Shown: piece by piece, positions 54,989-63,676 of the stretch
How the letters are laid out: the number at the start of each line of letters is the position of its first letter
Position numbering within the stretch: position 1 is the first letter of the stretch
From: Haloferula helveola
GTDB lineage: Bacteria > Verrucomicrobiota > Verrucomicrobiia > Verrucomicrobiales > Akkermansiaceae
Assembly (NCBI RefSeq): GCF_037076345.1
Contig: NZ_AP024702.1
Span: 4,340,001-4,404,000 of the forward strand
Direction: 5' to 3'
Length of the DNA: 64,000 bases
Notes under the pieces: model-generated
The model's database searches: none
Seen by the model: the letters and a program-made list of their open reading frames with translations, nothing else
Told to the model about the DNA's origin: nothing
Position numbers and translations under genes: made by a program

Positions 54989-55756
54989 TCAGGCCGGCAC
55001 GAACTGCTCCTTGAGCATCGCCTTGCCGTAGTCGCGGTTGAGGCGCGCGATGTGATCGACGCTGATCTCCTTCGGGCAGGCAGCCTCGCACTCGTACTGG
55101 TTGGTGCAGCCACCGAAGCCTTCCTCGTCCATCTGGCGGACCATCGCAAGGGCGCGGCGGTCGCGTTCCGGCTGGCCTTGCGGCAGGTGGCTGAGGTGCG
55201 ACGCCTTGGCGGCGACGAAGAGCATGGCGGAGGCGTTTTTGCAGGCGGCAACGCAGGCACCGCAGCCGATGCACGCGGCAGCGGCGAAGGCCGAGTCGGC
55301 GGCATCTTTCGGAATCGGTGCGGCGTGGGCATCGGGGGCCGACCCGGTGCGAACGCTGATGAAGCCGCCGGCCTGTTGAACGCGGTCGAACGAACTGCGG
55401 TCGGTGACGAGGTCCTTGACCACCGGGAACGCGCGGGAACGGAAGGGCTCGATCCAGATCGTGTCGCCGCTGCGGAATTTCCGCATGTGGACTTGGCAGG
55501 TGGTGATGCCACGCTCCTTGCCGTGCGGGACGCCGTTGATGGTCAGCGAGCACATGCCGCAGATGCCCTCGCGGCAGTCGTGATCGAAGTGGATCGGCTC
55601 GGTGCCATCGTTGATCAGGCGCTCGTTGACGATGTCGAGCATCTCGAGAAACGAGGCTTCTTCGGGAATGTCCTTGGCATCGTAGGTCTCGATGCGGCCC
55701 GTGTCGTTCGGGGCGGACTGGCGCCAGACTTTGAGGGTGAGATTGAGCTTGGCCAT
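54989..55756 (-). CDS. sdhB: succinate dehydrogenase/fumarate reductase iron-sulfur subunit
   Basis: 255 residues from the ATG at 55756 ([13 protein letters not shown]); an upstream ATG at 55873 adds 39 residues unlike the family. The [2Fe-2S] ligands are Cys61, Cys66, Cys69 and Cys87. The two C-terminal clusters use [11 protein letters not shown] (162-172) and Cys217, Cys223 and Cys227 in [11 protein letters not shown]. The protein transfers electrons from SdhA to quinone at the inner membrane. Unusually, sdhA and sdhC are not beside it: the upstream neighbour is an alpha/beta hydrolase. A remnant of the same 3' end lies at 51380. Confidence 0.95.
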   Translation of the reverse strand: MAKLNLTLKVWRQSAPNDTGRIETYDAKDIPEEASFLEMLDIVNERLINDGTEPIHFDHDCREGICGMCSLTINGVPHGKERGITTCQVHMRKFRSGDTIWIEPFRSRAFPVVKDLVTDRSSFDRVQQAGGFISVRTGSAPDAHAAPIPKDAADSAFAAAACIGCGACVAACKNASAMLFVAAKASHLSHLPQGQPERDRRALAMVRQMDEEGFGGCTNQYECEAACPKEISVDHIARLNRDYGKAMLKEQFVPA

Positions 55757-55839
55757 GAGTCGATCGGTCTCTGGGGCCAATCTAGGGGCCGAGCCGGGGT
55801 CCGCTAGTAAAAACCTCTGGGAAGCTGGGCGTTCCTTGC

Positions 55840-56853
55840 TCAACGGAAACGCTTCGCGTCGATTTCCGCGCAAGCGGCGAGCATGAAACGGCAGCAGTCG
55901 GCGTAGGTATTCGCGGCGTCGGCGGACAGCACCCTCCCGTGTCCCGCGCCCTCGATGATCCGCAGGCGTTTGTCAGGTGACGGAATGGCATCGAAGATCC
56001 GCTGTGCCCGGTCGGGCGACACGAACCGGTCCGCGCCTCCGTGAAAGACGAGCGCGGGCAGCGTGAGCTTCCGGGCGGCATCGACCGGCCGGATCTGATC
56101 CGGGAAGAAGCCGGCCCTCGCCCGGGTCGTCCATGAAACGGCGGTCAGGGCCACGGGGCCGAGGGGTTGGAGTTTCGGGTCTGCCTGGCTGAGAGCCGAA
56201 CGCATCGGCTCATCAAGCGAGGCGAACGCCGCGACGCTGATCACGCCTGCCCAGTGGGCCGGGTTCTTGGCCGCGACCTGCAGCGCGATGGCTCCTCCTT
56301 GGGAAACGCCGAAGAGGAATGCCGGTGAACCGACGAAGCCGAACTCCGCAGCGCAGGCATCGGTCAGCGAGCCGATCAGATCCGCCTCTTTCCAACCGAA
56401 CCTCGCCAACTGGGCGGGATTGTCGCCGTGCCCCGGCAGATCGACGAGGATGCAGCGGAATCCGGCGGCGCAGAAGCGTTCGCAGATCGGCAGGTGATCC
56501 TCCTTTCGGCCGCAGTGTCCGTGCAGCAGGACGACCGTGCCCCGGATGTCACCCCACGCCGGGACCTCGTCGACCATCGACCGCAGTTGTTGGCCTTTCG
56601 GGGTCACCGCGGGAATCTGAGAAGGAGTCACGATCAGGCAGGGGGTGGCTTGCGGTCCGGTCCACGGTTCGACGGACAGTCCGCGGCGCTCCGGGTCGGC
56701 GAGGATTTCCAGATGGTAATCCTGCAGGACGCGTCGCGGCGGCGTGATCATGTGGGACGAGCCGATCCATCCGACGGCGACCGTTGCCGCCATGGCGAGC
56801 ACGAGGACCAGGATCAGCAGGACCCGAATCAGGGTGCGCAGGCGTTTCATCAT
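55840..56853 (-). CDS. membrane-anchored alpha/beta hydrolase
   Basis: 337 residues with an N-terminal membrane helix ([21 protein letters not shown]). The fold is clear: oxyanion segment [13 protein letters not shown], nucleophile elbow GVSQGG with its Ser, an acid in FHGGADRFV and the late His in EGAGHGRVL. This is the common serine-hydrolase layout; the substrate could be an ester or a peptide and cannot be read from sequence. It starts 98 bases before the divergent YlbF-family gene. Confidence 0.88.
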   Translation of the reverse strand: MMKRLRTLIRVLLILVLVLAMAATVAVGWIGSSHMITPPRRVLQDYHLEILADPERRGLSVEPWTGPQATPCLIVTPSQIPAVTPKGQQLRSMVDEVPAWGDIRGTVVLLHGHCGRKEDHLPICERFCAAGFRCILVDLPGHGDNPAQLARFGWKEADLIGSLTDACAAEFGFVGSPAFLFGVSQGGAIALQVAAKNPAHWAGVISVAAFASLDEPMRSALSQADPKLQPLGPVALTAVSWTTRARAGFFPDQIRPVDAARKLTLPALVFHGGADRFVSPDRAQRIFDAIPSPDKRLRIIEGAGHGRVLSADAANTYADCCRFMLAACAEIDAKRFR

Positions 56854-56917
56854 CGCCGAGGCAGGATCCGGGAGGTCCGTGAAACGCTGATGAAGCGGAG
56901 ATGAAAGCGAAAGGCGT

Positions 56918-56946
56918 TTGCATTACCGGGGGCAGGGGGGTAGGGG
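56918..56946 (+). promoter_or_regulatory. candidate promoter of the YlbF-family gene
   Basis: TTGCAT (56918-56923) and TAGGGG (56941-56946) are 17 bases apart. The -10-like box ends five bases before the ATG at 56952, implying a leaderless transcript if used. Confidence 0.35.
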
Positions 56947-56951
56947 ACGTC

Positions 56952-57380
56952 ATGTCGATGCTAGCCGATGATTCGCCCGTGATGGTCAAGGCCCGTGAGC
57001 TGTGTGCCGCGATCACCGAAGACTCCCGCTATCTGGAATTGCAGCAGCAGGTGGAGAAGTTCCTCGATGATGACTCGGCCAAGCTGATGTATCAGAGCGT
57101 CCACGAGCGGGGCAGCGAGCTTCAGCAGAAGCAGCGCGCCGGTGTGGAACTCGGAGCGGCGGAAATCTCGGAGTTCGAGAGCGCCCGCGAGGAACTGCTC
57201 AACAACCCGGTCGCCCGCGATTTCCTCGATGCCCAAGGCGAGCTGGAGACCGTCCAGCGTGCCATCGGCAAGTATGTCGGTATGACCCTCGAACTCGGTC
57301 GCGTGCCGACCGCGGATGACTTCGCCGAAGCCGACAGCGGCTGCTGCGGGGGCGGAGGTGGTGGTGGCTGCGGCTGCTGA
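56952..57380 (+). CDS. YlbF-family protein with Cys/Gly-rich tail
   Basis: 142 residues from the ATG at 56952 (MSMLADDSPVMVKARELCAA); an ATG at 56901 exists but lies upstream of the promoter-like boxes. The long helices (LELQQQVEKFLDDDSAKLMYQ, then RAIGKYVGMTLELGR) match the YlbF/YmcA helical family, whose Bacillus members act in RNA processing complexes. The last 15 residues are DSGCCGGGGGGGCGC, a flexible tail with four Cys that could bind metal or an Fe-S cluster; this is inference. Divergent from the alpha/beta hydrolase. Confidence 0.82.
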   Translation: MSMLADDSPVMVKARELCAAITEDSRYLELQQQVEKFLDDDSAKLMYQSVHERGSELQQKQRAGVELGAAEISEFESAREELLNNPVARDFLDAQGELETVQRAIGKYVGMTLELGRVPTADDFAEADSGCCGGGGGGGCGC

Positions 57381-57385
57381 CCCCT

Positions 57386-57871
57386 TCAGACTTCGAGTGG
57401 CGAAGGATGCGCGACGAGTCCGTCGCGGCCATGCTCGAGCACGTACGTTTCGCGGACGAGTTTGCCGTCGACCGGTCCGTGCTCGATGAGCGCGCGGATT
57501 AGGCCGTTGCGGTTTTCGAGCTTCAGCAAACGGAATAACGGTTCGCGTCGCATCCGGAAAAAACAGTGCAGCGGCACGTCCGGGTGGAGGGCGTTCCACA
57601 GGTAGCGCGACGGCTCGAAGTCCGGCAGCCGGGAGAGCGCGGCGAGGACGTGGCGGATGCGCCATGTTCCATGTCGGCTGGTGATCCGTGCCGCGGCGCG
57701 TTTTGCGAGCATCGCTTCCCACCAGTTGGTGACCGGGTCTTCGTGGGCCTCGACGATTTCCTCGACGAGTCCCTCGGCATGCCATGACAGCCCGGCGTGG
57801 AGTTGTTCGCGGGTGATCCGCCCGGCGTCGAACTCGTCAAACAGTTGGGGCGGTGTCGGTCGGAAGGACAT
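57386..57871 (-). CDS. conserved-looking hypothetical protein, 161 residues
   Basis: Not recognised. It is cytoplasmic and helix-rich, with many Trp, Arg and His residues (FDAGRITREQLHAGLSWHAEG, RHGTWRIRHVLAALSRLPDF). No signal peptide or membrane segment. An orderly start (MSFRPTPPQLFDEF) and codon use like its neighbours support a real gene. It converges with the YlbF-family gene, five bases apart. Confidence 0.65.
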   Translation of the reverse strand: MSFRPTPPQLFDEFDAGRITREQLHAGLSWHAEGLVEEIVEAHEDPVTNWWEAMLAKRAAARITSRHGTWRIRHVLAALSRLPDFEPSRYLWNALHPDVPLHCFFRMRREPLFRLLKLENRNGLIRALIEHGPVDGKLVRETYVLEHGRDGLVAHPSPLEV

Positions 57872-57963
57872 GGCCGACCCAAGACAAGCGCGGCCCGTGG
57901 CGAATGCACGGGAAAAGTTGGCGATGTGATGGGGCGTGGGGTTCAGCCGTGCTTTGAAACAGC

Positions 57964-57985
57964 GGTCGACCGGGGGCGGTCGACC
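57964..57985. repeat. GGTCGACC palindrome pair, family E
   Basis: GGTCGACC occurs at 57964-57971 and 57978-57985 with a 6-base spacer (GGGGGC); each is itself a perfect palindrome and together they form a hairpin. It lies in the 144-base gap between the hypothetical gene and plsX, in which nothing else was recognised. Confidence 0.55.
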
Positions 57986-58015
57986 CTACCTGCTGGAGCC
58001 ACGCGGTCCGTTTCC

Positions 58016-59059
58016 TCAGCTCTCGCCGCCTTCCATCTTCGAGATGCCTTCGAGCGCCTCGATGATGTGGTCGTTGACCTTGTGGTTAACGCTCTCGACT
58101 GCCGCGCGGATCGCGTTGCGCATCGCGGTGGCGGTGGATCCGCCGTGGGCGATGATCACGACGCCGTTCACACCGAGCAGCGGGCTGCCACCGTAGGCTT
58201 CGGCATTCGCGCGCTCCTTCAGGTTGACGAACGCGCCCTTGGCAATCATCGCGCCGAGCTTGCGGACGGGTGAAGCGAGCAGTTCCTGCTTCAGCCACTT
58301 GGACATCGCCTTGGCGGTGGCTTCGCAGCTCTTGAGGACGACATTTCCGGTGAATCCGTCGCAGAGGCAAACGTCGAGCTGCCTTTCGAAAAGGTCATGG
58401 CCCTCGACGTTGCCAACAAACTCGAAAGGAGCCCGGCCGGTGGCGACGAACTCCTTGATCAGGGCGAAAGTTTGTTTGGTGAAGGCGGTGCCTTTTTCGT
58501 CCTCCTCGCCATTCGACATGATGCCGACTTTCGGCAATGCAACTCCATAGACGCCCTTGGCGAAGGCGCTGCCCATGATGGCGTATCCGAGCAAGTGGGT
58601 GGGCTTGGCTTCCGGGTTGGCACCGGCGTCGAGCAGGTGACAGGGGCCGAATTCGTTCGGCAGGCCGGAGGCGATGCCGGCGCGCTCGATCCCCGGAATC
58701 AGTCTCAGCTTGAGCTGGGCGGCGGCGACGCAGGCGCCGGTGTTGCCGGCGGACACGAAGGCGTCGGCTTCGCCGGCCTTGACGAGGTCCATCGCGACCG
58801 AGATCGACGACTGCTTCTTGCGTCGTACCGTCTTTGCTCCGGGTTCGGACATGCCGATGACTTCCGGGGCGTGAACCAGCTTCACGCGCGGATCGGCGAG
58901 GTCGAGACCGTGCTTCGGTGCCTCCTCACGCAGGATCTCCTCGTCACCGACCACCAAAAGTGTGGTCAGCGACGGGTAGCGGCGGAGCGCATCGGCTCCA
59001 CCTTCCAGATTGACCGCCGGTGCGCGGTCGCCACCCATGGCGTCGAGGGCAACTCTCAT
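58016..59059 (-). CDS. plsX: phosphate acyltransferase PlsX
   Basis: 347 residues, normal for PlsX. The N-terminus MRVALDAMGGDRAP and the segments FVSAGNTGACVAAAQLKL and LDAGANPEAKP are family landmarks, and VVIIAHGGSTATAMRNAI closes the protein. It makes acyl-phosphate from acyl-ACP for phospholipid synthesis. It is the last gene of the classic DUF177-rpmF-plsX run; fabH, which often follows, is not here. Confidence 0.96.
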   Translation of the reverse strand: MRVALDAMGGDRAPAVNLEGGADALRRYPSLTTLLVVGDEEILREEAPKHGLDLADPRVKLVHAPEVIGMSEPGAKTVRRKKQSSISVAMDLVKAGEADAFVSAGNTGACVAAAQLKLRLIPGIERAGIASGLPNEFGPCHLLDAGANPEAKPTHLLGYAIMGSAFAKGVYGVALPKVGIMSNGEEDEKGTAFTKQTFALIKEFVATGRAPFEFVGNVEGHDLFERQLDVCLCDGFTGNVVLKSCEATAKAMSKWLKQELLASPVRKLGAMIAKGAFVNLKERANAEAYGGSPLLGVNGVVIIAHGGSTATAMRNAIRAAVESVNHKVNDHIIEALEGISKMEGGES

Positions 59060-59142
59060 GCGTTCAGTGCGAGGGCTGGATACAAGAAATCACCGCGCCG
59101 GGAAATCCCGGGGCGGCGATTGGAAAAGGTCCGGGAGCTGCC

Positions 59143-59325
59143 TCAGAAGGCATCCACTTCGAGCACCTTGCGGCCGCGGTAGTAACCGCAGGACGGGCAC
59201 GCGATGTGGGAAGGAACGCGGGAATCGCACTCCGGGCAGGTCTTGAAGATCGGTGCGCGCCAGCGGTTGGCGCCACGACGCATCTTCTGACGGCTCTTGG
59301 ATTGACGGCGCTTCGGTACGGCCAT
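59143..59325 (-). CDS. rpmF: 50S ribosomal protein L32
   Basis: 60 residues: MAVPKRRQSKSRQKMRRG is the standard L32 start, followed by a zinc ribbon with CPEC and CPSC pairs. Zinc-type (C+) L32. It lies between the DUF177 gene and plsX, the usual location, and is probably co-transcribed with both. Confidence 0.97.
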   Translation of the reverse strand: MAVPKRRQSKSRQKMRRGANRWRAPIFKTCPECDSRVPSHIACPSCGYYRGRKVLEVDAF

Positions 59326-59337
59326 GACTGGAAAGGG

Positions 59338-59838
59338 TTAGCGTTCGGAATCGGTGTTCTTGAGAGCGTCCAGGGCGGCCCAGCGGTCGTCCCCTTCGGC
59401 GCGGGGCGGCGTCTCTACCGCATCGTCCCCGGGTTTGTCCACTGCCAAATACCGCGGATCGATCTCGCACTGCTGCGGTTCGTCGGCGTCGTCGCAGCGG
59501 GGATCCGACGGAAAATGGATGAGAACCTCCTCCCGCAGGGCCTCGGTGGCGTCGATTTGGCTGGAATCCTCGATTTCAATGGCGATCGCGGCGTTTTCGA
59601 CCCGGATCGTCTGGACGAACGGATGCAGCGTGCGGACGCAGGTAAATTGAAATGGGGTCGAAAGCGTGCCGGTGAGGAGCAATTCGGAGCCGAAGCGCTG
59701 GGCGTAGAGGTCGTAAAAGAGCGGGCCGGTCGGCTGGGCGTCGTCCTTCGGCAGGTCGAAAATGTCCGGCGGTAGCTCTCCGGAGAACTGCTTGCCTTCC
59801 TCCGGCAGGGTGGGGAGATCGATGAGAAAGCGTTTCAT
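59338..59838 (-). CDS. DUF177 (YceD) family protein
   Basis: 166 residues from the ATG at 59838 (MKRFLIDLPTLPEEG); an ATG at 59856 is an alternative. The central region TGTLSTPFQFTCVRTLHPFVQTIRV contains the YceD-type core, in which one Cys of the common CxRCL motif is retained. An acidic C-terminus follows. DUF177 proteins are linked to 23S rRNA accumulation and are encoded just before rpmF, as here (12-base gap). Confidence 0.9.
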   Translation of the reverse strand: MKRFLIDLPTLPEEGKQFSGELPPDIFDLPKDDAQPTGPLFYDLYAQRFGSELLLTGTLSTPFQFTCVRTLHPFVQTIRVENAAIAIEIEDSSQIDATEALREEVLIHFPSDPRCDDADEPQQCEIDPRYLAVDKPGDDAVETPPRAEGDDRWAALDALKNTDSER

Positions 59839-59895
59839 GGAGGAATCATCCGGCATCGGTCGCGGATTGTCCAATGCGCAGGGTGGGGGAAACCA

Positions 59896-59984
59896 AGGTA
59901 GGGACGAGCGCCCCGCTCGTCCGCGGTGGGAAGCTCGGGTCACCTACCGGCCGACGGACGAGCGGGGCGCTCGTCCCTACCTTT
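59896..59984. repeat. REPIN-like element, family B: perfect 29-bp inverted repeat
   Basis: 59896-59924 is the exact reverse complement of 59956-59984, with a 31-base spacer. Each arm also holds its own hairpin (GACGAGCG-CCC-CGCTCGTC). Two REP-like palindromes facing each other are the definition of a REPIN. It lies between the DUF177 gene start and the 3' end of gluQ, overlapping the last few bases of the gluQ frame. Confidence 0.85.
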
Positions 59985-60825
59985 GAGAAGGATACGGCGG
60001 AAGCAGGGCCAACACCTCGGCGGGCGAAAGCCCTGACTCCCGGTAATGCCGGATCGAGCGCGCGTCGTCGCGTTTGGCGAGGCGGCGGCCGGACTCATCG
60101 GTCACCAGAATGTGATGCAGGTATTCGGGCTGCGGCAGGTCGAGCAGGGCTTGCAGCACACGGTGAACGTGAGTCGAGGGCAGGAGATCTTCACCGCGGG
60201 TGACGAGCGTGATGGCGTCGTCGGCATCATCGATGACCACCGCGACATGATATGAGGTCCCGATGTCCTTGCGGCCGAGCACGACGTCGCCAAGCAGCTG
60301 CGGGTCCACCTGGATCTTCCCATGGACCCGGTCACTGAAATCGAGGGGTCCAACTCGTGCCGCTGCCGCTACCGCATCGAGGCGCCAAGCGGGCTGGGCC
60401 TCAGCTTCGAGGCGCTCGTTTCGCTCGGCCTCACTCAAGCGTCGGCAGGTGCCGGGGTAGAGCGGGCCTTCGGGGCCTTGGGGTGCGGCCGCCATGCCGG
60501 CCAACTCGGCTTCGACCTCACGGCGGGTGCAGAAGCAGGGGTAGATGACGCCGAGTTCGCGCAATGCATCGAGCGCTTCGGCGTGACGTGCGGAGCGATC
60601 GAGTTGCCGCGGGGTCTCGCGGTCGCAGCCAAGTCCGAGCCATTCGAGGTCCTGACGGCCGGATTCGTAGTAGTCGTCGCGGACACGGGTGTGATCGATA
60701 TCCTCGAACCGCAGGAGGAATTCACCGCTCTCGCGACGCGCGCAGTGCTTGGCGACTCCCGCGGCGTAAGCGTGACCGAGATGCAGCAGGCCGGTCGGGC
60801 TGGGGGCGAAACGGGTGACGGTCAC
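59977..60825 (-). CDS. gluQ: glutamyl-Q tRNA(Asp) synthetase
   Basis: 282 residues from a GTG at 60825 (MTVTRFAPSPTGLLHLGHAYA); longer frames upstream lack family similarity and run into crtI. HLGH is the HIGH motif (15-18), the zinc site is Cys97, Cys99 and Cys127, with Tyr123 nearby, and RLAKRDDARSIR replaces KMSKS. It lacks the anticodon-binding domain, as expected for GluQ, which adds glutamate to queuosine in tRNA-Asp. The last codons (PPYPSQR) run into the arm of the adjacent REPIN, which may have replaced the native C-terminus. Confidence 0.93.
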   Translation of the reverse strand: MTVTRFAPSPTGLLHLGHAYAAGVAKHCARRESGEFLLRFEDIDHTRVRDDYYESGRQDLEWLGLGCDRETPRQLDRSARHAEALDALRELGVIYPCFCTRREVEAELAGMAAAPQGPEGPLYPGTCRRLSEAERNERLEAEAQPAWRLDAVAAAARVGPLDFSDRVHGKIQVDPQLLGDVVLGRKDIGTSYHVAVVIDDADDAITLVTRGEDLLPSTHVHRVLQALLDLPQPEYLHHILVTDESGRRLAKRDDARSIRHYRESGLSPAEVLALLPPYPSQR

Positions 60826-60901
60826 GGGAGATTGCAGGATGCAAAATTTCGTTCGCGCGACAAGGGGCTTGAGCCTAAGGGTGGTGCGCCAAGACTTGGG
60901 A

Positions 60902-62416
60902 ATGAAAGACAAGCGAGTGATCATCGTGGGCGCGGGCCCTGGCGGGCTGACGGCGGGCATGATCCTGGCGCGTCGGGGCTTCGACGTGACCATCGTCGAG
61001 AAGCGCGACCGCGTCGGCGGCCGCAATGCCGAGCTCAAGGTCGGTGATTTCTCATTCGATACCGGACCGACTTTCCTCCACCAGAAGTTCACTCTCGACG
61101 AGGTTTTCCGCGAAGCCGGGCGCAATGCGGAGGATTACATGGATCTCGTCCTCCTCGATCCGATGACCCGGCTGACGTGGGGCGACCTCTCGATGGAGAC
61201 GACCTCGGATGAGGAACGCATGGCGGCGAATGTCGAACGCGCCTTTCCCGGTCACGAGGAGGGGTTCCGCCGCTTCATGGATGATCACGCGGTCAAGCTG
61301 CGGGCGATCTATCCATGTCTTCAGCGACCCTACCACAAGCTCGGCTCCTACATGAGTTCGTCGCTGGTGAAGGCGGTCCCGTACGTCGCCACGGGAAAGT
61401 CGGTGGTCGATGTTCTGGAGCGCTACTTCAAAGACGACCGCCTGAAGCTCGCCTTCACGTTCCAAGCGAAGTACCTCGGGATGTCGCCGTGGAAGTGTCC
61501 GGCTCTCTTCAGCATCCTCTCCTACACCGAATACAAGTATGGCATCTACCACGTGCAGGGCGGGCTCTGCCGGATCTCCGACGCGATGGCCGAGGTCTTC
61601 ACCGAGCATGGCGGCAAACTTCGCCTTGGCGCATCGGTGAAGGAACTGCGCTTCAGCGGCGGTCGCGTGACCGGGGTGGAGTTGGCCGACGGCGAGTTGC
61701 TCGAGTGCGACGATGCGATCGTCAATGCCGACTACGCGCACGCCATGTCGACCCTGATGAATGGCCACTCGGTGCCGGCGGAACGGCTCGAGCGGAAGAA
61801 GTTCTCGTGCTCGACCTTCATGCTCTATCTCGGGCTCGACAAGGTCTACGCGGACGAGCCGCACCATCACATTCTCTTCGCCGACGACTACCGCCGGAAC
61901 GTCGAGGAGATCCAGAGCGAGCGGGACATCTCCGACGACATGTCGATCTACGTCCGCAATTCCTGCGTGACCGATCCCTTGGTCGCGCCTGAAGGAAAGT
62001 CCGGGCTGTATGTGCTGGTTCCGACGATCAACACGCGCAACGGGCTCGATTGGTCGAAGTTCCGCGACGTGTACCGGGACAAGGTGCTGGCGAGGATCGA
62101 GCAGCGGACCGGCATGAAGGATCTCAGGGATCACATTGTTGAGGAACGCATCATCGATCCCGACGACTGGCGCAATGGGATGGATGTCTTCATGGGGGCG
62201 ACATTCAATCTCGCCCACACGCTCGACCAGATGCTCTACCTCCGCCCGCACAACCGGATGCAGGGGTATGAGAATCTCTATCTGGTTGGTGGCGGCACCC
62301 ATCCGGGCAGCGGTCTCCCGACGATCTACGAGAGTGGTCGTATTTCCTCCAATCTGCTGTGCGACAGCCACGGCGTCGGTTACGAGCGCGTTGATCTGGC
62401 GCCCTCGTTCCTGTGA
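60902..62416 (+). CDS. CrtI-type phytoene/diapophytoene desaturase family protein
   Basis: 504 residues from the ATG at 60902 (MKDKRVIIVGAGPGGLTAGM). The FAD motif GAGPGG is at 10-15 and RVGGRNAELKVGDFSFDTGPT at 37-57 matches carotenoid desaturases. The C-terminal FAD segment LYLVGGGTHPGSGLPTIYESGR is complete. It likely desaturates a carotenoid precursor; some Verrucomicrobia make C30 carotenoids, so a C30 substrate is possible but unproven. No phytoene synthase is in the window. The AarF-like gene follows after 47 bases and is probably co-transcribed. Confidence 0.9.
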   Translation: MKDKRVIIVGAGPGGLTAGMILARRGFDVTIVEKRDRVGGRNAELKVGDFSFDTGPTFLHQKFTLDEVFREAGRNAEDYMDLVLLDPMTRLTWGDLSMETTSDEERMAANVERAFPGHEEGFRRFMDDHAVKLRAIYPCLQRPYHKLGSYMSSSLVKAVPYVATGKSVVDVLERYFKDDRLKLAFTFQAKYLGMSPWKCPALFSILSYTEYKYGIYHVQGGLCRISDAMAEVFTEHGGKLRLGASVKELRFSGGRVTGVELADGELLECDDAIVNADYAHAMSTLMNGHSVPAERLERKKFSCSTFMLYLGLDKVYADEPHHHILFADDYRRNVEEIQSERDISDDMSIYVRNSCVTDPLVAPEGKSGLYVLVPTINTRNGLDWSKFRDVYRDKVLARIEQRTGMKDLRDHIVEERIIDPDDWRNGMDVFMGATFNLAHTLDQMLYLRPHNRMQGYENLYLVGGGTHPGSGLPTIYESGRISSNLLCDSHGVGYERVDLAPSFL

Positions 62417-62463
62417 CCCCGGCTTTCCGTTTGCGGAAGGGGAAACCGGCGGGATGATTCTCC

Positions 62464-63660
62464 GTGCGCGTCTGGCGATTCATCAGGCTATTCCGAATGA
62501 TCTTCGGTCCGGCGGACCGGCTGGACACCGCCGAGATCGAGCGGATGGGGTTGCTGGCGGTAAAGATCGCGCAGATGTATGCGATCCGCGGCGACCTGCT
62601 CGGCCCGGAGAAGGTCGAGAAGCTCGGCAAGCTTTTCGAGGAGGCCAGCCCGATGCCGGAGGGGCGCTTCCTAGAGGTGTTTGATGCCGAGGCTCCCGAT
62701 GCACTGAAACGCGATCTCGAACATCTGGACGACGAGCCGTTGGCGGTCGCGTCACTCGGTCAGGTGCACCGCGGGCGGTTGAGCGACGGCACCGAGGTGG
62801 TGGTGAAGGTCCTGCGGGCCGATCATGCCGCCGAGTTCCGTCGCGATGCCGCAGCGGTCCGCCTGATGGCGAAGACCTCGGTGTTCTTCTACCGCCCGCT
62901 CGAGCGATTGGCCGATCCGGTCGGGACGCTCGACAACATCGTGTCGATGACCGAGACGGAAATGGATCTCACTGCCGAGATCCGTGGCACGGAGCGGCTG
63001 CGTGAATTGCGCGACCAGGGAGTCGCTCGGCTTCCCCATCTGTCGGATCTCCATTTTCCGAAGGTCTTCGAGGAATACACCACACCGGGGATCATGGTGT
63101 CGGAGTATCTCGAAGCACCGAGCGTCCGCCGATTGCTCGATGAGCGAGGGTTCTCCTACGAGGCATTGCTGAAGTTGTTCCGGATCCACGGATACTACCT
63201 GTTTCACCTTGGCGAGTTCCACGGCGACTTTCATCCGGGAAACATCCATTTCGCCGGCGGGAGTTTCTGGTTCATCGACAATGCCAACGTCGAGAAGGTG
63301 GACCGCGCCTTCTCGGGCGGCCTGCTGGCATTCATGGAAGATCTGGGGAAAGGCGACTACCGGAAGGCGGCCGAATCGATCGCGGCGCTGGCAATCGAGC
63401 CGCTGGAGGACCCGGCGGAGTTCGAGCGGAAGTTCGCGGAGCTCTATCGCGACTTCGGAGGTCGGCCGATCGGCGAGCAGAGCCTGACGCTCCAGATGAT
63501 GCGGACGATCCGGATGGCGGTCGAGTGCGGCATGGAGTTTCCGAAAGGCGCGTTTCCGGTGATCAAGAGCCTGATGTATCTCGACGGTATGGCACTGGCC
63601 TGTGCGCCCGAAAAGCAGCTGCTCGACGATGTGGCCAAGTTTGCCGGGGATTTCCGGTAG
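62464..63660 (+). CDS. AarF/UbiB-like atypical kinase
   Basis: 398 residues from a GTG at 62464. The N-terminal KxGQ-type motif reads KIAQ (34-37), the Ala-rich loop AVASLGQVH (94-102), the probable ATP Lys is Lys115 and the catalytic HGDFHPGN is at 253-260. The DFG-equivalent reads IDNANV (Asp272), lacking Phe and Gly. UbiB-family proteins handle quinone or isoprenoid lipids; pairing with a CrtI-like gene suggests a role with carotenoid or isoprenoid lipids (inference). It has no C-terminal membrane anchor. Confidence 0.85.
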   Translation: MRVWRFIRLFRMIFGPADRLDTAEIERMGLLAVKIAQMYAIRGDLLGPEKVEKLGKLFEEASPMPEGRFLEVFDAEAPDALKRDLEHLDDEPLAVASLGQVHRGRLSDGTEVVVKVLRADHAAEFRRDAAAVRLMAKTSVFFYRPLERLADPVGTLDNIVSMTETEMDLTAEIRGTERLRELRDQGVARLPHLSDLHFPKVFEEYTTPGIMVSEYLEAPSVRRLLDERGFSYEALLKLFRIHGYYLFHLGEFHGDFHPGNIHFAGGSFWFIDNANVEKVDRAFSGGLLAFMEDLGKGDYRKAAESIAALAIEPLEDPAEFERKFAELYRDFGGRPIGEQSLTLQMMRTIRMAVECGMEFPKGAFPVIKSLMYLDGMALACAPEKQLLDDVAKFAGDFR

Positions 63661-63676
63661 CGGTGGACAGGAGGAT

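Noticed and set aside
55757-55873. N-terminal extension of SdhB from 55873
   Set aside because: Those 39 residues do not match SdhB and run into the hydrolase gene end; [10 protein letters not shown] is the family start.
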